Positions 52,479-62,215 of a stretch of 64,000 nucleotides of DNA are shown in pieces; the stretch's first letter is position 1, and every line of letters starts with the position of its first letter. A program made the position numbers and the translations under genes. The stretch is from Dinoroseobacter sp. (GTDB taxonomy: Bacteria > Pseudomonadota > Alphaproteobacteria > Rhodobacterales > Rhodobacteraceae): positions 496,001 through 560,000 of the forward strand of contig JAEPNN010000001.1 in the NCBI GenBank assembly GCA_017643385.1. Reading direction: 5' to 3'. The notes beneath the pieces are model-generated. The model saw nothing but the letters and a program-made list of their open reading frames with translations. It was not told the origin of the DNA and ran no database searches.

Positions 52479-54839
52479 TTATTCCGCTGCCATTGGCATT
52501 TTAGCGCTCTGCAGCGCGGTCCAAACAGCCTGAGGTGTGGCAGGCATTTGCAGGTTATCGGTGCCGATCGCATCGATGATCGCGTTGATCACCGCCGGCG
52601 GTGCACCGATCGCCCCAGCCTCGCCGCAGCCTTTCAGGCCAAGCGGGTTGTTTGGCGAAGGTGTGCATCCGTGGCTCACTGTGTAGCTTGGCACGTCTGC
52701 CGCACGCGGCATCTGATAATCCATGTAGGACCCGGTCAGAAGCTGGCCGCTGTCATCATAGACAACGCCTTCGTGCAGCGCCTGGCCAATGCCTTGTGTG
52801 ATCCCACCGTGAACCTGACCTTCTACAATCATCGGGTTGATGATCGTTCCAAAGTCATCGGCCGCCGTGAACTGCACGATTTCAGTCACGCCGGTATCAG
52901 GATCAACCTCCACTTCGCAAATCAGAGCCCCTGATGGGAACGAGAAGTTCACGGGGTCGAAGAAGGACGTTTCCTTCAAGCCTGGCTCCATCCCCTCAGG
53001 CAGATTGTGCGCTGTGTAGGCTGCAAGTCCGACTTCGTGCCAACCCATCGTCTTGTCGGTTCCAGCGACCTTTGCTTCGCCGCCTTCAATGACAATGTCC
53101 ACTTCAGAGGCTTCGAGCACATGTGCCGCGATCTGCTTGGCTTTGATCTCAACTTTGTCGAGTGCCTTCATAACGGCGCTCATTCCGACAGGGCCAGAGC
53201 GGGAGCCATAGGTGCCCATTCCAAACTGCACCTTGTCTGTATCGCCGTGGACGATTGAGACACTGTCGATTGGCAAACCGAAGCGGTCCGCGACCAGCTG
53301 CGCAAACGTGGTTTCATGCCCCTGACCGTGGCTGTGACACCCGGTGAGAACCTCGACCGTACCAACGGGGTTGACCCGAACTTCGGCAGACTCCCACAGA
53401 CCAACGCCCGCGCCCAGCGAACCAGCGGCTGCTGACGGTGCAAGCCCACAGGCCTCGACAAAGGTCGAATATCCAATCCCGCGCAGCTTCCCTCGTCCGG
53501 CCGCTTCGGCCTTGCGTGCTGCAAACCCGGATACGTTTGCCGCGTCCTGCGCCATATCGAGCAGAGCATCGTAGTCGCCGCTGTCATACTGAAGCAAGAC
53601 TTGCGTCTGATAGGGGAACTCCTTCACGAAGTTCCTCCGACGCAGCTCGGCTGGATCCATGCCCATCTCGCGCGCGGCTGTCTCCATCATGCGCTCGATC
53701 ATGTAGGTCGCTTCAGGACGTCCCGCGCCGCGGTAGGCATCGACCGGAACAGTATTGGTATGGACCGCACGGACCGTGCCGTAGATGGCCGGAATATCGT
53801 AGGTGCCAGACCAAAGCGTCCCGTACAGATAGGTCGGCGTCGCAGTTGCAAAGAGCGACACATAGGCGCCAATATTTGCAATTGTGTCGACATGGAAGCC
53901 GACGATCTTTCCGTCAGCGTCAAAGCCCATCTTGGCGGTGGTCACATGATCGCGTCCATGCGCATCTGTCATGAACGCTTCGGATCTGTCCGAGGTCCAC
54001 TTCACCGACCGACCGGTTTTCATCGATGCCCAAAGGCAAGCGATTTCTTCCGGATAAATATAGATCTTTGATCCAAACCCACCGCCAACATCCGGGGCGA
54101 TCACCCGCAGCTTGTGTTCCGGGGCCACCTGATAAAACGCGCTCAGAACAAGCCGCGCCACGTGTGGGTTCTGGCTGGTCGTGTATAGCGTGTAATGATC
54201 CTCCGCCTCATCGTAGACGGCAACCGCACTGCGCGGCTCCATCGCATTTGGGCTCAGGCGATTGTTGGTAATATCAATCTGCGTAACGTGATGTGCGCCC
54301 GACATCGCCGCATCAGTCTTTTCCTCGTCTCCGATTTCCCAATTGAAGATAAGGTTGCCTGGCACATTTTCGTGCACTTGATGAGCATCGGTCTCCAGCG
54401 CGTGATCTGCAAAAACCGTCGCTGGCAGTTCGTCATAGCTTACCGATACTTTTTCAGCCGCACGTCGCGCCAGATCCTGGCTTTCTGCGACGACAATGGC
54501 CACTGCATCGCCGACATAACGCGCGAATTCGGTGACCATGGGGTTCCAGACCCCGCACTGCATGGGATTGCCGTCCTTTGAGGTGATCGCCCAGCCGGTG
54601 ATGATGTCGCCGATCCCGTCCGCTTTCAATTCAGGGCCTGTATGGACTGCAATGACGCCTTCCATGGCTTCAGCTGCAGAAGCATCAATGCCTGTGACTT
54701 TTGCACTAGCATGGGGGCTGCGCACGAACGCGGCATAGGCCTGATTTTCCATCCGGATGTCGTCGGTGTACTTGCCTTTACCAGTGATGAAACGCTTGTC
54801 TTCCTTACGCGCAACGCGCGCGCCAATTCCGTCAGTCAT
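52479..54839 (-). CDS. coxL: Molybdenum hydroxylase large subunit, form II CoxL-like
   Basis: 786 aa molybdopterin-cytosine-dinucleotide subunit. The active-site loop reads AYRGAGR (residues 368-374), the form II signature, not the AYRCSFR of form I CO dehydrogenase; the catalytic Glu is E740 in GCGEAGAIG. Form II enzymes of marine bacteria have not been shown to oxidise CO efficiently and may act on other small substrates. Cluster with coxS, coxM, coxG, coxE and coxD. Confidence 0.92.
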   Translation of the reverse strand: MTDGIGARVARKEDKRFITGKGKYTDDIRMENQAYAAFVRSPHASAKVTGIDASAAEAMEGVIAVHTGPELKADGIGDIITGWAITSKDGNPMQCGVWNPMVTEFARYVGDAVAIVVAESQDLARRAAEKVSVSYDELPATVFADHALETDAHQVHENVPGNLIFNWEIGDEEKTDAAMSGAHHVTQIDITNNRLSPNAMEPRSAVAVYDEAEDHYTLYTTSQNPHVARLVLSAFYQVAPEHKLRVIAPDVGGGFGSKIYIYPEEIACLWASMKTGRSVKWTSDRSEAFMTDAHGRDHVTTAKMGFDADGKIVGFHVDTIANIGAYVSLFATATPTYLYGTLWSGTYDIPAIYGTVRAVHTNTVPVDAYRGAGRPEATYMIERMMETAAREMGMDPAELRRRNFVKEFPYQTQVLLQYDSGDYDALLDMAQDAANVSGFAARKAEAAGRGKLRGIGYSTFVEACGLAPSAAAGSLGAGVGLWESAEVRVNPVGTVEVLTGCHSHGQGHETTFAQLVADRFGLPIDSVSIVHGDTDKVQFGMGTYGSRSGPVGMSAVMKALDKVEIKAKQIAAHVLEASEVDIVIEGGEAKVAGTDKTMGWHEVGLAAYTAHNLPEGMEPGLKETSFFDPVNFSFPSGALICEVEVDPDTGVTEIVQFTAADDFGTIINPMIVEGQVHGGITQGIGQALHEGVVYDDSGQLLTGSYMDYQMPRAADVPSYTVSHGCTPSPNNPLGLKGCGEAGAIGAPPAVINAIIDAIGTDNLQMPATPQAVWTALQSAKMPMAAE

Positions 54840-54850
54840 GAACGTCTCCC

Positions 54851-55348
54851 TTATTCTGCGGCTTTGGCCATGTCGGCCATTGTTCCCGCCGCATCTTCGA
54901 TGGCTTTTACGATGTTGTGGTAGCCGGTGCAGCGGCAGATATTGCCTTCCAGCTCTTCTCGAATTGCTTCTTCCGTCAGGTCTTTTCCGTCGGCTTGGAA
55001 ACGGTTCACCATATCAATTCCCGACATGATCATACCCGGCGTACAGAAGCCGCACTGCAAGCCGTGATGTGTGTTGAACGCCGCTTGCATCGGGTGCAGA
55101 TCGCCACCGTTTGCAATGCCTTCGATTGTCGTTACGTCGGCGCCATCCAGCGACGCCGCCAAAGTTGTGCAGGACTTCACAGCGCGACCATCGACATGAA
55201 CCACACAGGCCCCGCACTGACTGGTATCGCACCCGACGTGGGTGCCCGTCAGGCGAAGATCTTCGCGCAGAAACTCCGATAGCAGTGTTGTGTCCGGCAC
55301 ATCCCGGCTTACGGCCTTCCCGTTCACCGTCATTTTGACGTTGTTCAT
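54851..55348 (-). CDS. coxS: Molybdenum hydroxylase 2Fe-2S (small) subunit, CoxS-like
   Basis: 165 aa from the ATG after GGGAGGAGCAA. The two [2Fe-2S] sites are complete: C-x4-C-x2-C in [12 protein letters not shown] with the fourth Cys in VKSC, and GFCTPG with CRCTGYHNI. It carries electrons from the molybdenum centre to FAD. Confidence 0.94.
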   Translation of the reverse strand: MNNVKMTVNGKAVSRDVPDTTLLSEFLREDLRLTGTHVGCDTSQCGACVVHVDGRAVKSCTTLAASLDGADVTTIEGIANGGDLHPMQAAFNTHHGLQCGFCTPGMIMSGIDMVNRFQADGKDLTEEAIREELEGNICRCTGYHNIVKAIEDAAGTMADMAKAAE

Positions 55349-55405
55349 TTGCTCCTCCCTTTTGGCGGACAAGATGTCCGCACATGACATGTTGCGCCCG
55401 GTTTC

Positions 55406-55867
55406 TTATCCAGCCTTATCTGGCTGATTTTCGTTGAGATGGGCTTGGAAATTATCAAAGAATTTTGCGGCAAGCTTGCGCGCCGTCGAGTCGATTAGTC
55501 TGCTCCCAATCTGGGCTAACTTGCCCCCGACCGTTGCGTTTACGACGTAGGACAAAATGGTTTCGTTTCCGTCCGCCGCGAGAGTGACGTCCGCGCCGCC
55601 TTTGGCAAATCCTGCCACCCCGCCAGAGCCTTCGCCCTGAATGGTATAGCTGGCAGGCGGATTTATATTTGTTAGCTCGACATCGCCTGCGAATTTGGCT
55701 CTCACAGGCCCTATTTTCTGCACCACGATGGCCGATAACTCGGTATCTGAAGTTCTCTCAAGTTCTGTGCAGCCGGGAATACAAGCCCGCAAAACGTCTT
55801 CATCGTTCAGCGCATGCCAGACCACATCGCGTGGGGCGGCAATCCGGTATTCGCCGGTCATATCCAT
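55406..55867 (-). CDS. coxG: CoxG-like SRPBCC protein
   Basis: 153 aa from MDMTGEYRIAAPRDVVWHAL. Conserved CIPGC motif and TYTIQGEG-like loop identify the CoxG group, a START/SRPBCC-fold protein thought to anchor or mature the hydroxylase at the membrane. Long hydrophobic C-terminal helix present in some CoxG proteins is absent here; this is the short form. Confidence 0.87.
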   Translation of the reverse strand: MDMTGEYRIAAPRDVVWHALNDEDVLRACIPGCTELERTSDTELSAIVVQKIGPVRAKFAGDVELTNINPPASYTIQGEGSGGVAGFAKGGADVTLAADGNETILSYVVNATVGGKLAQIGSRLIDSTARKLAAKFFDNFQAHLNENQPDKAG

Positions 55868-55940
55868 GCTGGGCTTCCTCCCTGGAACCTTGCTGGGACT
55901 CAAGTTAGTGTATTTGACACCAAGGCAATAGCAATCGTTT

Positions 55941-57191
55941 TCAGTAGTTCTTTTCCGATTGCATAGAGCCGCGGCGACTTTGGGTGAGGAACCTGTCACG
56001 CAGATCTGGTTGGCCAAGGGTCTCGGATAATGTCTGGAAGCTATCCAGAGAGTGGCAACCATGCATACTGTCGACATGTTCCAAAAGGGTCGTGATACCG
56101 CGCGCGCGCGGAGCAAACCCATCCCAGCGCAGTAGAGGATTGAGCCAGATAACTTTTTTGGCGCTTCGCGACAGACGCGCCGCTTCGCGTTCCAAAAGGT
56201 CGATATCGCCGCGTTCTAGGCCGTCGGTGATCAGTAGCACAAAAGCCCCGGACCCAAGCACTCGGCGCGACCACTCCTTGTTGAACTTTTCAAGTGCCGC
56301 TCCGATACGTGTGCCGCCTTCCCAATCCTTGGCCTCGCGACCGATCAATCCCATCGCAATATCGGGATCGTTCATGCGCAGAGCACGTGTCACATTGGTC
56401 AGTCTGGTTCCAAAGGTGAACGCATGAACATGACCAAACTGTCTGGTGGGCGCATGTGCGACCGCATGCAGGAAGTGCAGAACCATTCGGGAATAGACTG
56501 ACATTGAACCGGAAATATCGCACAATGCTATCAGATCGGGAGGCCGCACCCGTTGCGATCTGCGCGCGATCTCCTGAATTTCTCCGCCCCTCTTACGGGC
56601 TGCGCGTAAGGTGGCACGTGCATCTGGGCGCGAGCCGTAGCGAGACGGTTTGTTTCGGCGGGTGCGCAGAGGTTTGACCGACAGATTAAGCAGACGCACC
56701 GCTTGTTCCGCCTCTGCCAGTTCAGCTGCGCTCATTTGTTCGAAGTCTTTACGTTTGATGATTTCAGTATCCGACCACGTCAGAAGCGATTGCTGGATCA
56801 ATTCTTCCGCTGGTTTCTGCTCGCGCTTCTTTGGGGGGGCGCCCATGGCATCCTCTGCCCGGCGTTGTGCCGCACCCGGATCGGGAGGTGGCGCATCGTC
56901 TTGTAGCAAAGGGGAAAGCATATGCATCAGGCTTTCAAGGAATTCAGGGTCCCGCCAGAACATCGAGAATACCTGATGAAAGACTTCAAGGTGATCGGCT
57001 CGTGTAATGAGGGTGGCGCGCAGAATATGGTAGAAATCGATGCGATGCGAAAATCCCAGCGTATCGATTGCACGGATAGCTGTCTCGACTTGCCCGCTGC
57101 CGACCTTGACCCCGGCCTTGCGGAGCGCCCGCGCGAAATGGACGATATTTTCAACAAGTTTTCCGTCAGGCAGCGGCGCATGATGCGTCAT
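55941..57191 (-). CDS. coxE: VWA-domain protein, CoxE-like
   Basis: 416 aa with a C-terminal von Willebrand A domain; MIDAS motif DISGSMSVYSR. CoxE works with the MoxR-type ATPase CoxD to insert the sulfur/copper or activate the molybdenum site. It overlaps coxD by 4 bases. Confidence 0.88.
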   Translation of the reverse strand: MTHHAPLPDGKLVENIVHFARALRKAGVKVGSGQVETAIRAIDTLGFSHRIDFYHILRATLITRADHLEVFHQVFSMFWRDPEFLESLMHMLSPLLQDDAPPPDPGAAQRRAEDAMGAPPKKREQKPAEELIQQSLLTWSDTEIIKRKDFEQMSAAELAEAEQAVRLLNLSVKPLRTRRNKPSRYGSRPDARATLRAARKRGGEIQEIARRSQRVRPPDLIALCDISGSMSVYSRMVLHFLHAVAHAPTRQFGHVHAFTFGTRLTNVTRALRMNDPDIAMGLIGREAKDWEGGTRIGAALEKFNKEWSRRVLGSGAFVLLITDGLERGDIDLLEREAARLSRSAKKVIWLNPLLRWDGFAPRARGITTLLEHVDSMHGCHSLDSFQTLSETLGQPDLRDRFLTQSRRGSMQSEKNY

Positions 57192-58105
57192 GCTTCGGCG
57201 CTCGCCAATCTTGCTTTGGTTTCGTTCAGAATTCGAGTCGTTTCCGAGCCAGCGATCCGGGCAATATCATCCTGATATTTCAGCAGCGCCCCCATCGTGT
57301 CGGTGATCACATCAGGCGACAAAGCCACAGCATTGAGGGCAACAAGACAACGCGCCCAGTCGATGCTTTCAGCCACGCCCGGAGATTTAAACAAGTCTTG
57401 CTGTCGTAGTCCGTGAACGAAAGCAACGATCTCCGCAGATAAAGAGTGCGTCGCCTCGGGAACGCGTTTCTGAAGGATTTCCAGTTCACGTTCGAATTCG
57501 GGGTAGTTGACCCAATGATACAGGCACCGACGTTTCAAGGCGTCATGAACCTCACGGGTCCGGTTTGAGGTCAAAATGACGATCGGTGGTTCAGCGGCTT
57601 TAACAGTCCCGATCTCCGGAATCGTCACCTGAAAATCGGATAGAAGTTCAAGTAGAAACGCCTCAAAGGGTTCGTCGGTCCTGTCGACTTCGTCAATCAA
57701 CAGAACGGGTGGCCCATTTTCGTCCGGTTCAAGCGCTTCAAGCAAGGGACGACGGATCAAGTATGCGTCCGAATAAAGCTCGGTTTGCAGGGCTTCTCTA
57801 TCCCTGTTCCCGATCGCCTCTGCGGTACGGATGGCGATCATTTGCCCGGCAAAGTTCCATTCATAGATTGCCGTTGCTGCGTCGAGACCCTCGTAGCATT
57901 GCAGTCGGATCAGGCGACGACCAAGCGCAGCGGCCATTGCTTTGGCGATCTCAGTCTTGCCAACGCCAGCCTCGCCTTCGAGGAAAAGTGGCTTTCCCAG
58001 CGCCATAGATAAGAAAGCAACCGTCCCAAGATCGCGTCCACAGACGTAGTTCTCTTGCTCGAGCAGAACGATGGTCTGATCAATGCTTTTTGGCGGTTCC
58101 TGCAC
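57188..58105 (-). CDS. coxD: MoxR-family AAA+ ATPase, CoxD-like
   Basis: 305 aa. Walker A GEAGVGKTEIAKAMA, Walker B LLIDEVDR and sensor 1 ILTSNRTRE define a MoxR ATPase. With CoxE it matures the hydroxylase active site. First gene of the minus-strand cluster, divergent from the XdhC-like gene. Confidence 0.9.
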   Translation of the reverse strand: MQEPPKSIDQTIVLLEQENYVCGRDLGTVAFLSMALGKPLFLEGEAGVGKTEIAKAMAAALGRRLIRLQCYEGLDAATAIYEWNFAGQMIAIRTAEAIGNRDREALQTELYSDAYLIRRPLLEALEPDENGPPVLLIDEVDRTDEPFEAFLLELLSDFQVTIPEIGTVKAAEPPIVILTSNRTREVHDALKRRCLYHWVNYPEFERELEILQKRVPEATHSLSAEIVAFVHGLRQQDLFKSPGVAESIDWARCLVALNAVALSPDVITDTMGALLKYQDDIARIAGSETTRILNETKARLASAEA

Positions 58106-58219
58106 GGTGTCCTCCCGTCATCGTCTTCCATTGATCTATTGCGCAGCACCCTACCTGTCCATGGTCCGGCGGGTTCATGCTTGCCTCTGGAATTTGATGA
58201 GGTCATTGTTTGCGCGCTC

Positions 58220-59152
58220 ATGTTGACCAAAACCTTTCCAGTTCAAGATCCCATCGAAGCGCTTCTGTCCGCGCCAGAGACCGCAGTGCTGGCCGTTATT
58301 GCGGGTGTAGAGGGTCCATCGTACCGTCCGGTCGGTGCAATGATGGCGGTCTTGTCGGAGGATGAGCGCGCTGGAACTTTGTCTTCTGGCTGCATCGAGT
58401 CCGACATTTCACTACACGCGCTTGAGGCTGCAAAAGCTGGCGCGCCACGTCTGTTGAGATACGGTAGAGGGTCGCCTTTTGTGGACATCCAACTGCCCTG
58501 TGGCGGTGGCTTGGATATCTTGCTCTTGCCAAAACCTGATCGTGAAGTGCTTGAGAAGGTGGCGGAAAATCGACGTGCGCGACGGCCATGTGCCTTGCGC
58601 ATAAACCTCGACGATGGCGCCATGACCATTGCCGCCCCGACACCGACATTTCGCGAAGACCGGTATCTGACACTGCTGTTCGAGCCAGATATTCGGTTTT
58701 TGGTTTTCGGAAAAGGACCGGAAGCGAGCACATTTGCCGCGCTTGTCCAATCGGCGGGGTATCCAAACCAGCTTTTGTCACCAGACGTGGAGACGCTGGA
58801 AGCAGGTGTAGCATCGGGTTGCGAAACGCGCCACCTCGTTGGTATGTCGTTTCCTCTCGATTTGGGCGTCGACGACCGAACTGCCGTAGTGCTGTTCTTT
58901 CATGACCACGATTGGGAGCCTCCAATCCTTGCCGGAGCGTTGGAGACGTCAGCATTTTATATAGGTGCGCAAGGTAGCCAAAGGGCACGTGACGAAAGGC
59001 TGCTTGCGCTGGAAATGCTTGGCGTTGATCGTCCTGCGCTGGACAGGCTGCATGGCCCTGTTGGACTAATTCCATCTGCCCGGGATGCTGGTACGCTAGC
59101 GGTTTCAGTTCTGGCAGAAGTCCTGGCTAAGGCGATGGCGCGGACAAAATGA
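58220..59152 (+). CDS. XdhC/CoxI family molybdenum hydroxylase maturation protein
   Basis: 310 aa from the ATG at 58220. N-terminal XdhC/CoxI domain (LAVIAGVEGPSYRPVGAMM, GTLSSGCIESD) and C-terminal Rossmann domain (FLVFGKGPEASTFAALV, then YIGAQGSQRAR). XdhC binds the molybdenum cofactor, promotes its sulfuration and inserts it. It overlaps the MocA-like gene by 4 bases. Confidence 0.88.
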   Translation: MLTKTFPVQDPIEALLSAPETAVLAVIAGVEGPSYRPVGAMMAVLSEDERAGTLSSGCIESDISLHALEAAKAGAPRLLRYGRGSPFVDIQLPCGGGLDILLLPKPDREVLEKVAENRRARRPCALRINLDDGAMTIAAPTPTFREDRYLTLLFEPDIRFLVFGKGPEASTFAALVQSAGYPNQLLSPDVETLEAGVASGCETRHLVGMSFPLDLGVDDRTAVVLFFHDHDWEPPILAGALETSAFYIGAQGSQRARDERLLALEMLGVDRPALDRLHGPVGLIPSARDAGTLAVSVLAEVLAKAMARTK

Positions 59153-59718
59153 AAACCGCAGGTATTCTGCTTGCAGCAGGTGCATCGCGCCGTTTTGGGC
59201 CCGATGACAAGCTGTTGGCAATCCTCCGAGGAAAACCATTGGTAACTCACGCGGCCGCTGCACTGTCTGGGTTTGCACCTGACTTTTTGATTGGAGTTGT
59301 CCGCTCTCCCGAGGTCGCAAATGTTTTGGATGGTTTTGATATCGTCTATCCAGACGAAGCAGATCCGGGTCAGGCTGATAGCCTGCGGGCGGGTGTTTTG
59401 GCCGCACAGTCGATGCAGGCAGACAGAATTCTTGTTGTGCTCGGTGATATGCCGTTGATCAGCGTAGAATTGTTGAAGGAGGTCGCGATGCGCTGCCGCC
59501 TCGATCGGCCTAGCGCTGCGACAGATGGAAAACGCCCTTCGCCTCCAGCGTGCTTTCCGCGCGCTTTTTTCCCAGATCTGTTAAAGATCAGCGGCGACCG
59601 TGGGGCAGCGGGATTGCTAGGCGCGTTACCCGAAGATGCCCTGATATCTGCGCCTGAAAAAGTCCTTTTTGACGTGGACAACGAAGAGCGTTTACTGAAA
59701 TTGAACAAGTCATCTTGA
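59149..59718 (+). CDS. Molybdenum cofactor cytidylyltransferase-like (MocA family)
   Basis: 189 aa nucleotidyltransferase. N-terminal LLAAGASRRFGPDDKLL and GDMPLI (metal Asp) match MocA/MobA. CoxL-type enzymes use the cytosine dinucleotide cofactor, so MocA is the likely activity. ATGA overlap with the XdhC-like gene. Confidence 0.85.
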   Translation: MKTAGILLAAGASRRFGPDDKLLAILRGKPLVTHAAAALSGFAPDFLIGVVRSPEVANVLDGFDIVYPDEADPGQADSLRAGVLAAQSMQADRILVVLGDMPLISVELLKEVAMRCRLDRPSAATDGKRPSPPACFPRAFFPDLLKISGDRGAAGLLGALPEDALISAPEKVLFDVDNEERLLKLNKSS

Positions 59719-59807
59719 AACAATACCAGCGGTCCAATCCCCTAAGCGATAGGAAGCGGGGTTGGCATGTCCTTAGACGGGTTTAGGCCATCACGGAGTG
59801 TCTGAAC

Positions 59808-60596
59808 TTAACCCGCTAGTTCCAGACAGTACCCTTTGCTCTCGCTTTCACCCAACCAGGGATGCGTGCCTATGCGGTGTGACAGACCTTCGATCGTCCA
59901 GCTGTCAACGATTTTATATCCGGCAGAGAACAGTTCTGCTTCGAAACGATCACGGTTTCGGATCTGGTAAGGCACGCGTTTCTTGCCAATCAATTGCAAC
60001 GTTACCAAGTCATCCCCCGGACGCGTCGCCACTTTATTGAGTAACATCCACCTCGGTTTGTTTTCCAGCTGATCGAGCAATTCTGTGAGCGAGATATCAA
60101 GGTACTGGAGCAGGCCAGAAGCGAGAAGCAGATCGACAGACGATGCGTCGGAGGGCTTGTCGGCGAACTTGATCTTGTCAGACACGATACCGTCTCTTTG
60201 GGCTTTGCGACCAGCGTTGAGTAATGCTGGCAGATCCCAAACTGTCCAGTCGATCTGCTCCACGTCCAAGTAAGGCGTGAAAGCGTGGTGTTTCGTGCCG
60301 ATGTGACCCCCGGCATCAAGCAGGCTCAGGTGACCCTGCTGTCGCAAAAGCCTGTCTAGCCAATATAGAACTGGGTAGTCCCAGCCCAACATGCCTAACA
60401 TCATTTCGAGGGCGACTTCCGTCATTTCGTCGCTGTCGTATCCAGATCTCGCGTCTTGAGGCAGACTTGCCTTTGCTGTTTCCAAGGTGGGGAATGCACC
60501 TGAAAGGTAAGGTTCACGGTCCACCACAGCCCGCGCTCTCACTGCTGCACCAAGGGCATAATATGCCCCAGTTTTAACTATTTCTCGCACGGCCAT
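59808..60596 (-). CDS. TIGR04325-type methyltransferase
   Basis: 262 aa from the Met preceded by GGAGGGCGAG; 40 further codons are open upstream. The SAM-binding loop reads LLDAGGHIGTKH and the protein has the length and N-terminal YDSDEMTE segment of the TIGR04325 family, which is usually found in polysaccharide or glycan loci. Substrate unknown. Convergent with the MocA-like gene, divergent from the photolyase cluster. Confidence 0.72.
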   Translation of the reverse strand: MAVREIVKTGAYYALGAAVRARAVVDREPYLSGAFPTLETAKASLPQDARSGYDSDEMTEVALEMMLGMLGWDYPVLYWLDRLLRQQGHLSLLDAGGHIGTKHHAFTPYLDVEQIDWTVWDLPALLNAGRKAQRDGIVSDKIKFADKPSDASSVDLLLASGLLQYLDISLTELLDQLENKPRWMLLNKVATRPGDDLVTLQLIGKKRVPYQIRNRDRFEAELFSAGYKIVDSWTIEGLSHRIGTHPWLGESESKGYCLELAG

Positions 60597-60842
60597 CTCG
60601 CCCTCCACGGTCTGGCTGCATTGCGTGTTCGAAGCAGAAAAACACAGATGATAATTTCTCGTCAGCGCCAGCCGCACACAGCTTCCCAAACAACCAGAGG
60701 GCTGCAAACCGTCCAAAAGTATACATTTCTGCGCTTTTGGTCAGTGCAACATGAAAGCAATAAAACTGGGCGTAATGGTCGCAAAACTTCGTGCGAGCTT
60801 TAGGTTCTCGGCAGAACCAGCACAATTCTTGGAGCTCTCGTA

Positions 60843-60980
60843 GTGAAAATGCGGAAAAAGACAGACTTACCTCAGAAAGTCTGCCCGGTATGTCGGCGTC
60901 CGTTCACGTGGCGCAAGAAGTGGGAAAAAGTATGGGATGAGGTGAAGTACTGCTCCAAAAAGTGCAGGTCCGCCGCATGA
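60843..60980 (+). CDS. DUF2256 small zinc-ribbon-like protein
   Basis: 45 codons from the GTG at 60843 with GGAG 7 bases upstream; an ATG at 60849 is an alternative. It has the DUF2256 pattern: [20 protein letters not shown], then a second Cys pair in YCSKKCRSA, giving C-x2-C and C-x3-C. DUF2256 genes commonly sit next to photolyase genes. The last 4 bases overlap the following gene. Confidence 0.85.
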   Translation: MKMRKKTDLPQKVCPVCRRPFTWRKKWEKVWDEVKYCSKKCRSAA

Positions 60981-62209
60981 CACAGCTGTTTCCAGATTTT
61001 GAAATTTCCTCAGAGTTTGTCGATTTCAAACCTACGCGTACCGATGGTCTTAGGAGGCTAGAGCAGTTTCTCGCCAGAACAGGGCGGCACTATGCCAGTA
61101 CACGCAACTACGATTTTGGTGAGGGTCGACGTAGCAATGTGTCTGCTTTGTCTCCATGGTTGCGCCACCGACTCGTCACCGAGGAGGAACTGCTTGTCCG
61201 GGTTTTGGCAGAGCATAGCCCCAGCACCGCTGAGAAGTTCGTACAAGAAGTGTTTTGGCGCACCTATTTCAAAGGGTGGCTGGAACAAAGACCAAGCGTC
61301 TGGGCTCACTATCAACGTGGTGTGATGAGCGCACTTGAGGAAGTAGATGGTGACGTCGAAAGGCATGCGCGTTTCAAGGATGCGCTCGCTGGTAACACGG
61401 GCATAGATTGCTTCGACAGTTGGGTGCAGGAATTGGTGACGACCGGATACCTGCACAATCACGCACGCATGTGGTTTGCCTCAATCTGGATATTCACGCT
61501 GCGACTTCCTTGGCAGTTGGGTGCAGATTTTTTCCTGCAGCACCTTTTGGATGGTGATCCGGCATCGAACACCTTGAGTTGGCGCTGGGTGGGGGGATTG
61601 CATACCAAAGGTAAGACTTACCTCGCGCGGCCCGACAACATTACCAAATATACCGAAGGTCGGTTTCGGCCCAAAGGTCTTGCGACCTTTGCAGAGCCGC
61701 TCGATGAGTATGTAGACCACCCGCGTATTCCGATTGCATCGACGGGCACTCAGATCAAAGCCCCATACGTGCTGCTGTTGACGGAAGAAGACCTTTCCGG
61801 TGCTGCGATAAAGTCGACACCACCCGTCGAAACAATTGGTCTTCTGGCGACACATGGGCGGTCTCCAAGGCCGGTGGCAAATGCTGTTGATGCTTTTGCA
61901 ATGGGATCGATGAATGGCGTTTTGCAGCCTGAGGCGCGCGTCGAGAGGCCGGTAGACGATTGGTCTGAACCGCTGATTGAGGCGGCGCAGAAGGCCGGGG
62001 TCACATCGATTGTGACACCCTATGCGCCCACTGGGCCTGCGCGGTCGCGACTGGACCGGGCGGAACCCAAACTGAAGGATGCGGGCGTAACACTCTGCCG
62101 GATCATGCGACCCTATGACAGTATCGCTTGGCCTCACGCGAAAGCGGGATATTTCGGTCTTAAGAAGAAGATACCCATGATCCTCAGTCAGCTGAAGCTG
62201 GCCGGCTAG
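60977..62209 (+). CDS. Photolyase/cryptochrome-like protein with FAD domain first and Rossmann-like domain last
   Basis: 410 aa from the ATG overlapping the DUF2256 stop. The FAD-binding domain of photolyases occupies about residues 20-240: [67 protein letters not shown]. The usual N-terminal alpha/beta antenna domain is absent. Instead, residues about 260-400 form an alpha/beta domain whose end ([20 protein letters not shown], then [13 protein letters not shown] and AGYFGLKKK) resembles the end of an antenna domain. The order therefore looks permuted. It may repair UV damage or sense light. Six bases separate it from the next photolyase-family gene. Confidence 0.75.
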   Translation: MTQLFPDFEISSEFVDFKPTRTDGLRRLEQFLARTGRHYASTRNYDFGEGRRSNVSALSPWLRHRLVTEEELLVRVLAEHSPSTAEKFVQEVFWRTYFKGWLEQRPSVWAHYQRGVMSALEEVDGDVERHARFKDALAGNTGIDCFDSWVQELVTTGYLHNHARMWFASIWIFTLRLPWQLGADFFLQHLLDGDPASNTLSWRWVGGLHTKGKTYLARPDNITKYTEGRFRPKGLATFAEPLDEYVDHPRIPIASTGTQIKAPYVLLLTEEDLSGAAIKSTPPVETIGLLATHGRSPRPVANAVDAFAMGSMNGVLQPEARVERPVDDWSEPLIEAAQKAGVTSIVTPYAPTGPARSRLDRAEPKLKDAGVTLCRIMRPYDSIAWPHAKAGYFGLKKKIPMILSQLKLAG

Positions 62210-62215
62210 ATAAGT

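Noticed and set aside
52332-54271. Several open frames of 80-200 codons on the plus strand within the coxL/coxM region
   Set aside because: All are antisense to the molybdenum hydroxylase genes, are rich in Arg, His and Ser, and show no motif.
58296-59075. 259-codon open frame antisense to the XdhC-like gene
   Set aside because: The plus-strand frame has intact XdhC motifs; the antisense product is low-complexity and unlike a protein family.
59734-59765. Imperfect hairpin between the convergent MocA-like and TIGR04325 genes
   Set aside because: The stem has a bulge and no T-run on either side, so a terminator call is not supported.
61481-62137. 218-codon minus-strand frame inside the permuted photolyase gene
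   Set aside because: It is opposite well-defined FAD-binding motifs and has shadow-like composition.
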